From Blasia pusilla (taxonomy: Eukaryota > Marchantiophyta > Marchantiopsida > Blasiales): a stretch of DNA of 64,000 nt. Both the position numbers and the translations under genes were made by a program. The DNA lies in NCBI GenBank assembly GCA_050084515.1, contig CM114272.1, positions 3,286,001 through 3,350,000 of the forward strand. Reading direction: 5' to 3'. The notes under the pieces are model-generated. The model searched no databases. It was not told the DNA's origin and saw nothing but the letters and a program-made list of their open reading frames with translations. How positions within the stretch are numbered: the first letter of the stretch is position 1; every line of letters starts with the position of its first letter. Positions 56,209 to 64,000 of the stretch are shown one piece after another.

Positions 56209-57649
56209 CTTTGTTCCGTCCGGATCGCAGTCGCGGGTCTGGCCGCACGGAAAGCAGCAATCCGGAAGAGACTGACGGCGATTAGCGACGGGTCGACGTG
56301 TACTGTTGAGACGGCCAAAATGTTTGGCAGTACCGCGCCAGAGTGGTACACAGAATGAACGGAGGAGTTCGCGTTATACCGGTACTCGGGCATCCGATTA
56401 GGGATCGCAGACAAACGCGTGGAGTGTGAGCCTGTCAGGGTCAAAACACTGTCTGAGCAGGCGAATCACAGAAAGCAAACGCCGGGGCTTTGGTGGTAGA
56501 GATAGCGAGAGTAATAGACACAGGATATTATTATTGAGCGATTTATTGGAGCTATCGTTTCAAAGAGAGCGGAGGGCAACCGTTCCAGGGCCCAGACGGT
56601 GCCTGCAGAGGTGGGTAAATCAAACGTCCGGGCTTTAGTGGTGGAGGAGCACGCTGATGAATTGAATCCGAACAAGGGATGGTGTTCACGTGATTCTGTG
56701 CGTATGACAAGGGATTGGAAATAAACGTGTCGCATCATTGTGAGGGGAGAGAGTGCTCATATTGTGGGTTTGCAGTCTGCAGGTGAGTAGATCGGATCAT
56801 CTTCGTTGTTATCACCAACCGGAGAGGTGTAAGTTCACTGGTAGATAGAGAAAGAAAGGGAAGGTCGCCACTTTTCCTTGTGCGTCTGACTGGGGATCGG
56901 AAACGCACTTTTTTTGCTCAAGAGAGAGTGCATAGGTAGCGAGCGAGGGCTGAGTTCTTGTTTTCCGTATACGGGTGAGGAGATCTGCTCATCTTCATCG
57001 TCAGCATCCAGAAAGGTGTGTAGGTTGTGCGCTGCCTTACTTTGTCTTCCTGGATTTTGGCGGAAGGCAGACGGTGCGAGCTAGGACGAGGGGATACTTG
57101 TGTCAGGATAAGGTAGACGTGTTGATCTGCTCAGTTATTGGATGGAGGGCGGGTGGGTGCTCACGAGTGATTAGAGTTTCTAGGAGTGGGATGTGAGTGT
57201 GAGGAAGGCAATTGCACCCCTGCGGATGTTTGATTGCTTTAAAGATCTAGTCGCTTGGGCCGATTCTAAGGTGAGATGTCTCGTGTATGCTCCAGAGGCA
57301 GTTGGCATACTTGTTGATTGTGAGATTAGCACCAGGAAGGGAAGAACAGAGCAGGAAGGAAAGAGGAGGGAAAAGTGCTTCAGATCTAGGAGCAAAAAAT
57401 TTAGGGTGTGTCATACCGCAGGGCAAGCTGCAGAAGGGGCCCTGGCCCGCCGTCTTGCCGGGAGTTGGTTGCCATTCACAACGAGAGAAAGGGAAAACTG
57501 ACAGTGGTAGCCGAAGGGGAAACAAAGAGAAGGAAAAGAGATCTAGGAGCGTTTGTGATACCTGATCGTGGTCTACTGGGCAGTTGGGAGTTGTGACGGT
57601 TACAAGTGAAGGAAGGGGGACAGAGAAGAGGGAGGCAGATAGTGAAAGA
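56209..57649 (+). other. Probable promoter and 5' leader of the PrmA-like gene
   Basis: Several short upstream open frames and no domain. GA-rich stretches occur at 56830-56880 and 57330-57375. It could hold a 5' untranslated region, possibly with an intron. Confidence 0.4.
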
Positions 57650-60600
57650 ATGAATTTCTATCCCAGAGTCCTCGGTCGCTGTCAGCATATGGTGTCAGTT
57701 CTTCCAATATTTCGATCTTTTTGCGCTGCCGGTGGAAGGCGAAGGCTAGCGGTTCTCTCTAGGTTTGGAGACTTCCGTCAAGCGGAGGCATCAGGCCATA
57801 AATTGGAGTCTCCTGATCGGTTTTTGGGTGCGGGGTGCGTCGATAGAAGCGTTTCTGACCAGAGAGTGAAATTTTCTTTGCGATTGAACAGCAGAGTGAC
57901 TAGGAGCTTCTGCGCAAGTACAGGGGAGAAGTCAGCTGACCTCGTGGATACTCCAGTAGTCATGCAGTCAGTGAAGATCAGGTGCCGGGGTGACATTGCG
58001 GTGAGCCACTCATACTGTCTCGGGATAATGCGCGTTGTGGTCATCATGATCGAAGAATCTCTTCCCTGTCCCTCCATTTTGAACTGTTCTGTGATTCTGT
58101 ACTCTGTTTTTGAGTCTGAACCCGTCCTCATTGTTGCTCGAATGCCAAGTCTTCTTACCTTTGGAATCGGTCGACTCACATCACTAGCACGCCGGAGGAA
58201 TACTAGTGAGTAAAAATTATGATCATGTGACTGGCCGTCTAGTAAAGTGGCTCTTCGGCTCTGAATACCAAGATTCTCACGTCTACAGTGAGTTCGATTG
58301 TTTGGGTCCTCTTTCACACCGCAGGACGAGTAGTTAATTTATTTCCCGTGTGTTCTAATCCCTCCATACCAATAGCTCTTCACCACCTTGCAGAGTTCAC
58401 CAAGGGGTTAGGCCTGCGAGGAATGGTTATCACTGTCGAAACAGGGGCTTCTCTTCGGCTTCTGACATTTTTTGTTCCTGTGTATTCCAATCCCTCTATG
58501 CTAGAAGCTTATCACACCCTTGCGGAGTCCACTCAGTGCTAAGGCTGACGATGAATGGCTGTCATTGTCGAAACAGGGGCACCTCCTTTGCCTTCGTCCT
58601 TGCCATGTGATCATGTCATCAGCTGTCTTTGCCCTCCTGGCATATCCTTCTGTGGTGTAGATTTTCTGATTCTCTTCTGTTGGTCAATCTCCTGTAGTCA
58701 CAGCTAGAATCATCGAGTTGGATCTCAAGTCAGCATATTCTAAGTTAGTTTTTTTGTTCACTGCTAAATATTGCCGCCAAAACTGAGCAATGAACTGAGT
58801 CGTGGTTGTAGAGTGGTCTCTTGGTCTATGCTTTCTGCCACATCCATTAGGAATAAAGTTGGGAATTTGCACATGTCGTTTTTCTCACAGACCAGCGTTT
58901 GTGAAAATTCACAATGTTCTTGGGCGTATTGACACTATGCTTGCCCTTGGAACTGTCTTGCGTGCAGGATGGGCTAGTGGAAGCCCTTCTATGCTTTGGT
59001 GCAAGCTCATGTAGCATTGAGGATGCCCACTATGGAAGCTCTCGTGAGCAGGAGGTATACCCAGATTATTAGATTGTCTCAGTATGTTTGACATTCTTTC
59101 CTGTCACCTGGCATACGCAACTCTGGTGAATTGCGTCTATGTTCTCATGTGGTTATAATTTTTTGATCTTGATGTTCAACAGATATTCTCCAATGGTCCT
59201 ATCCCATGGCAGCAGGGTCAGCGGCAACTTTGGGATGAGGTGAGTGAAAATCTACTTAGATTGGAGTTTGAAGATTCATGTATGGCAGCTTTTCTCTCCT
59301 GGTGAGGCTGAATAATAGTGTTCTTCGAGGCAGAACAGGTTCTGTTGTTGTTAACAGTTTCACCAGATGCAAAGTGTACATGGAGCTTACTCTTGAAGCT
59401 GTAGGAACAAACTGGTGTGGAGCTGGCTCTTGCCCAGTGGACCTATCATCTCACCATGAGGTCCGGGACATTTAGATAACCAGAGTTATTATCTGATACC
59501 AGGCGTAGAAGTGGGAAACATCGACACTCAAGGTGGTGGTTTTGATGAACCTAGGTAGTTGGCCAGTAGAACTTCTTTAGGATGTTTGCTCGGGTGATTA
59601 TTTACAGTGCTTAGGTACATTATTCTTCCGAAGATTGATGAGAACTAGAAGTTTCTCTCTGGCTGTGCCTATTGGGCTTTACTCTCAGTTGTACACCTAA
59701 CTCTTTAAGACTCCGTGGTCTTGATATGTAGAGTCACATTACAGCAATTTTTCCTCAAGATCAAGACGTGGGAGAGTCTATTGCAATGGCGTCACACTCA
59801 ATAGGCTTTAACGAGATGCCTCATTATGAAATTGATCTGATGGAAGACCAAGATTGGATTGAGCAGCTCCAGGTATATGAGAATCTCTCCACATACAATC
59901 CCTATTGAATAGTGTACAGCTTAGAGCATATCTGGCTTCTTACCTTCGTTGTCCTGATTTTATGTTAAATGTGGATGGAATATTAATGTAGTTTGATACA
60001 TGTCCCATGCCATGTTTGACTTCACAGCGGAAGCATGATACCGCATGTCCGTGTCTTACAGATTCTGGCTCCCTTGGGACATTGGCTCAGTATGGGCTTA
60101 TAGTTTCAACCTGTTGGGTTAAAAGAGTTGGCATGCTTTGTGCTCTTCATATGTGATGTGCAGTCCACCAAAGTAGTTTCTGTTCAATCTTCTTTAGATT
60201 GTTACAAGTGTAATGTCCACACTATGTTAGACATCATTTAGTTATCCTGTTTGATTGTCTTAGACATCTTTGTGAATAAGATTCTCACAGTCTTGTAGAC
60301 TGGTGTAGACAGCAACTTTTGCTCATAGTCTCCAACAGGCCGCATAGTAACTTTCGGTAGTTCATACCTTTCGTGTTCGCTCAGTGGTATTGAAAACCAG
60401 TACTTTATATTCCCACGTTTGGAGTTTCTGGGCTTATGGTGTGGAGTAGGATCCAGCTAACGTTCCACATATCTGTTACAAAGTGTCCTACTGTTTCACT
60501 TGGTATTGAGATTCATTCCATTCATCACCAGGTTTCCTCATACTGAACCTTCCATCAAGGTAGAATCCTGTCTGGAAGCATCTGTATGGCACAGACTATC

Positions 60601-63407
60601 AGAGAATTAGGTGAACAACAGTGGGTGAATGTTCTGTTTCTGTGTATAGAGCCACACCCTCTTTACTTGCCACCAAGCCATAAGGGCGTCCAGAGTTTGG
60701 GGAGCCACTCACTCGTTGTGCTCATTTGGGTTTGGCATATTCGCACATATGCTATCCGATTTTAAAACTTGCAAGTTATTATCTACTTATTGGCATATCT
60801 TGTCAATTTTGATTCGATATTGAGTACATGCTGGGTGGTAATGCATGAGATTGGAAATTGAGGACCCTGCCTTTGATAAACCTATCCTCTTACGCTGTTA
60901 TGGGGTTTATCTTTGTTTGGGATTAACTCTTTTGGAGGAGCAGGAGTATGGTGCATCAGAAAAGTTTTCATCAGATTGCTGGATCAAGTGCTTTAAAATC
61001 GTTGGAGAATTAGTCAGTATCCATCAGACCTCTAAGAGGCTCTTTTGCGGCAAAGTCAGGCCAGATGTAAGATTGGGCATGCTGTGTTACTGATGGAACT
61101 ACAGAGCTCCATACTGAGGATCAGGTGCTCTTAAATGGTCGGAGCATTAGGCAGTATGGGTCAATCCTGTAAGAGGAGCTTACTACACGACAGAGTCAGG
61201 CTATGTGTAAGATCGGACAAATCAGTCAAACCTGTAAGAGGAGCTTACTACGCGACAGTGTCAGGCTATGTGTAAGATCGGACAAATCAGTCAAACCTGT
61301 AAGAGGAGCTTACTATGCGACAGAGTCAGGCTATGTGTAAGATTGGACAGATCAGGCTGTTACTGTTGGAAATACAAAGCTACGTACTGAGGGGACAAGT
61401 TATGACATGATTCTAGTTACTAGTGAGCTCAGTAGTGTGATAACACAGCATCCCGAAAGCATCTTGGCCCAGTTTAGGTATGCCTGAACTTCCTCTTACC
61501 ATATGTCTCCATCCATCCTCCTGTAGTGAGATTATGTAAGAATGGATAATGTTTAACACCCAATGTAGCAATGTATGCTTGGTTAGCGGGGTGGCTGAGA
61601 TTGGTTTTGCATCTGGTTGCCTCACTAATTCGTCTGATTGTGATCTATGAGGACAGAATATGTTTGAACCGGTGGAGGTTGCCGCTGGACTCTGGATAGT
61701 TCCCAAGTGGAGAGCGCCACCTGTAAGTTTTGATTGCTGCATTACTGATTTAGTTGGTACCTTGGTGTGTAAAATGTGCGTGCAGTTGGTTTCCTTTGGT
61801 GAATTCCCTGTTTTTGAAGGCATGCACTGTAATCTGTGCAAAAGCTACATCTTAATGAAGATGGCTTAAACAGTTGAATCCTCTTTTCTTGCAGAATCCA
61901 ACAGCAGTGAATGTTATACTGGATCCAGGCCTGGCGTTTGGGACAGGCGAGCATCCTACTACTCGGCTTTGTCTCCAGTTACTTCACCAAGTTGTCCGAG
62001 GTGGTGAGAGAATGTTAGACTATGGGACTGGCTCAGGGATTCTCTCTATTGCTGCTCTGAAGGTACCTTCCACAGGGCTGTTGCCTACTCTTTTCTCCAT
62101 ATCTGCTGTCTACAGGTGGGTTGGTCAAAGATTAGAACATGGATTGTGGTGGGTGATAACTGATGTGTCGAAATTCTGAACTGATTTGCTGTAATCTCCT
62201 ATGCCAAAATCATATCTTTTCTCAATTCGTGGACTGACGGAAAGGGATATTTTCTGTCCAGATGGGTGCTACGAGAGCAGTGGGCGTTGATATTGATCCA
62301 ATGGCAATTTCATCTGCTCAATACAATGCATTATTAAACAATCTTGAAGATCACCGTCTCCAAGTTTTCTTAGCTCCTCGGAATGGAGCTGATCCTGTTC
62401 CTTCTTGTGCAGCTTATCACCCAGTTTTTGATAATGATATGGATGAGAGTATGGATAACCGAAGTTCTTCTTCTGACTTCGACATTGTTATTGCAAACAT
62501 ACTTCTTAACCCATTGATTGACATGTCTGGACGAATTTCCAACTATGCTAAGCCAGGGGCATTTGTTGGACTCTCTGGAATTCTGGTTGAACAGGTATGT
62601 CCTCTCTCCTCAGCAATAATCTTCCTCCTCTCCTTTGCTACTTTGTTAAACTCTTTCCTGCCTCTACACATACCAAGTTCTAGCACCACCTAAACAGGTT
62701 ATAGGGTCTGGAGCTCTCTCACCAGTGACCTCCTGCCACCCTTCCCAGTGTCTAAACATATTGTATTTTGCTGCTCACCCACTATCCAGTTGGTGACCAA
62801 CACTGTTTATGGTTAGCACTCATACTATATTAGAGTTTTTCCCCTTGTATCAAACTGTTTTAACTTCTTCCTCCCTCTCCAGCACTGTTCATCCAGAGCA
62901 GGGTCTATTTGCGGTGGCAGGGCTTGGGACTCTCAAAATAGAATTATTAGTCCTTTTCTGTCTGATGGTTAGACACTGCGCACTTAATGCAGGAGTCATA
63001 GGCACATTCTATTGTATTCCTTCATCTTTTGGTCATTTCTTTGTCTTACACTGGACTAGTAGTAAACATCCAATATGATCACCTTCCTAACCGATGAGGT
63101 TTTCAGTCCATAAGGGTGTCTGAGGGATATCCCGAGTGCTGTGTGCGGAGCCTGTCACCGTGAGAAGGAGATGGGATGTGTGAGGTCATGGTTGACCATC
63201 ACTTCTCATTATGGATGCTCGAGATTTAACAAAGGTGCAGTTACCATTGGGCTCTTCATATTTTTCATCATTACTGAAACCTTACTGTGTTATTGGCTTC
63301 AGGTTGACCAAGTGAGAAACGTCTACTCTCGTTACCTGGACAACATGCAGGTCACGCAAGATTGTGGATGGGCTTGTGTTAGCGGATTCAGGAAGCTCCC
63401 TGAATGA
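57650..63407 (+). CDS. prmA-like: Ribosomal protein L11 methyltransferase, organelle-targeted
   Basis: A multi-exon gene (GT-AG) in the PrmA family, which trimethylates ribosomal protein L11 using S-adenosylmethionine. Placed exons are 57650-58000 (ATG to [11 protein letters not shown]), 58968-59054 ([20 protein letters not shown]...), 59745-59872 ([12 protein letters not shown] ... DWIEQLQ), 61657-61722 ([20 protein letters not shown]), 61895-62062 ([12 protein letters not shown], then the cofactor loop DYGTGSGIL), 62262-62594 ([10 protein letters not shown], then ANILLNPL, the PrmA NxxxxPL motif, then GLSGIL) and 63303-63407 (ends [10 protein letters not shown], stop). Phases agree across all placed joins except 59055-59744, where one or two small exons remain unresolved. 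Candidates are 59182-59238 and the 18-bp 59339-59356, which would read SVVVN-T into IFPQ. Residues 1 to about 95 are Arg/Ser-rich with few acids: a mitochondrial or plastid transit peptide. All core motifs are intact. Confidence 0.9.
60845..61352. repeat. Tandem repeats inside the large PrmA intron
   Basis: A 65-bp unit (GTCAAACCTGTAAGAGGAGC, TTACTACGCGACAGTGTCAG, GCTATGTGTAAGATCGGACA) occurs three times from 61157 (starts about 61157, 61222, 61287). An older, about 137-bp copy of the same motif lies upstream (GTGCTTTAAAATCGTTGGAG and CTAAGAGGCTCTTTTGCGGC). Confidence 0.9.
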
Positions 63408-63859
63408 TTCTTTTGTGAAATGACTTGATCAGCAATCCTCCCAGATCGAGCCGAGAGGCTACTGATGGATTTTGAAGTTGGTTTGAATTTATCAGTCATA
63501 GGCAACCTTGTCGTGTCATGTCAGGCATGCTAAGTCTTGGAATTGAGAATTTTGGCTAGAGATCGAGTTGTAGGAGCTGGTCAGGAAATCTGTGGAAGTC
63601 ATTTGTAATTAGAATCTTTGTAGGATAATGTAAATGACACTTTTCGCGTATCATACCTCATGGTCGTAGTGTGGTCTGCTCTGATCCATTCTGAAATTCT
63701 ATGTTGATATATTGAGGGTGACATGATTGAGGGTGACGTGTGCCAGTAACCTTGTGTCCGAGAGATGGAGTTCTCTGAAGTTCGGGGCAGTATTTTAGCT
63801 CTCGTCCCTAGTTCATGAAACTTCCACCCCACTTTTTCCTCATGAAGACGGGTTTTGAA
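63408..63859 (+). other. 3' flank of the PrmA-like gene
   Basis: Probably the 3' untranslated region. No other gene seen. Confidence 0.4.
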
Positions 63860-63894
63860 CAAGTTACGTGGAATATGCCATTGGTTGAAATAAG

Positions 63895-64000
63895 CATAGC
63901 CATCACTCCCAGCGGTCTGCCTGAGAATGTTGTAGTAACTGAAACAGCACAGCCGTCGGTCCCGGCGTGGTCTTCTTCCCTTCCTACGAGTTCGTTTTCT
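63895..64000 (+). CDS. Open frame running off the window edge
   Basis: A plus-strand frame (AITPSGLPENVVVTETAQPS, then VPAWSSSLPTSS) is open to the last base. It has protein-like composition and may be the first visible exon of the next gene, but it is short and has no start codon of its own. Confidence 0.2.

Noticed and set aside
57778-58317. 179-codon minus-strand open frame
   Set aside because: Antisense to exon 1 of the PrmA-like gene; no domain.

Overview
The window looks like nuclear DNA of a land plant, most likely a seedless one (moss, liverwort, lycophyte or fern grade). The evidence is GT-AG spliced genes, intronless germin-like proteins with no cysteines, TTTAGGG/telo-box motifs, and a mixture of hAT, LINE-type, MULE-like and unclassified repeat proteins of a kind I associate with bryophyte and fern genomes. 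That lineage call is inference. Most of the 64 kb is repeat-rich; convincing intact genes are few.

Layout. 0-13 kb: decayed mobile-element sequence. It holds a hAT transposase C-terminus, a DNA-methylase-like (beta-class N4/N6) pseudogene in two pieces on the minus strand, a LINE reverse-transcriptase scrap, a MULE-like transposase pseudogene, the first copy of an unclassified two-part element (called X and Y here), and several clusters of a short palindromic repeat (GCAACCCGTCGG ... CCGACGGGTTGC). 13.9-14.4 kb: a possible terminal exon beside a 123-bp tandem duplication. 15.9-19.4 kb: a divergent pair of intact germin-like protein genes. 20-26 kb: inverted repeats, tandem duplications and a 3.2-kb minisatellite (about 150-bp unit). 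26.7-31.1 kb: a strongly decayed multi-ORF locus, one part of which resembles the C-terminal domain of plant EEIG1/EHBP1-type proteins; it carries a striking snap-back plus telomere-repeat junction. 31.6-33.4 kb: a second minisatellite (about 207-bp unit). 34.5-35.9 kb: a reverse-transcriptase pseudogene. 37.4-38.4 kb: a secreted or membrane protein gene on the minus strand. 38.8-40.6 kb: smaller tandem arrays. 41.6-46.2 kb: second, longer copy of the X/Y element on the minus strand. 46.8-53 kb: an unidentified ORF, AT-rich DNA and a second hAT pseudogene. 57.6-63.4 kb: an intact multi-exon gene for an organelle-targeted ribosomal protein L11 methyltransferase (PrmA family) with a telo-box upstream.

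The intact genes are unrelated in function (extracellular cupin proteins, an organellar ribosome-modifying enzyme, a small membrane protein). There is no operon or shared pathway. The candidates for something little described are the X/Y repeat family, found at two loci in the same order, and the bacterial-type DNA methylase remnants embedded in plant repeat DNA. All similarity statements rest on motif recognition from memory; no database search was possible.
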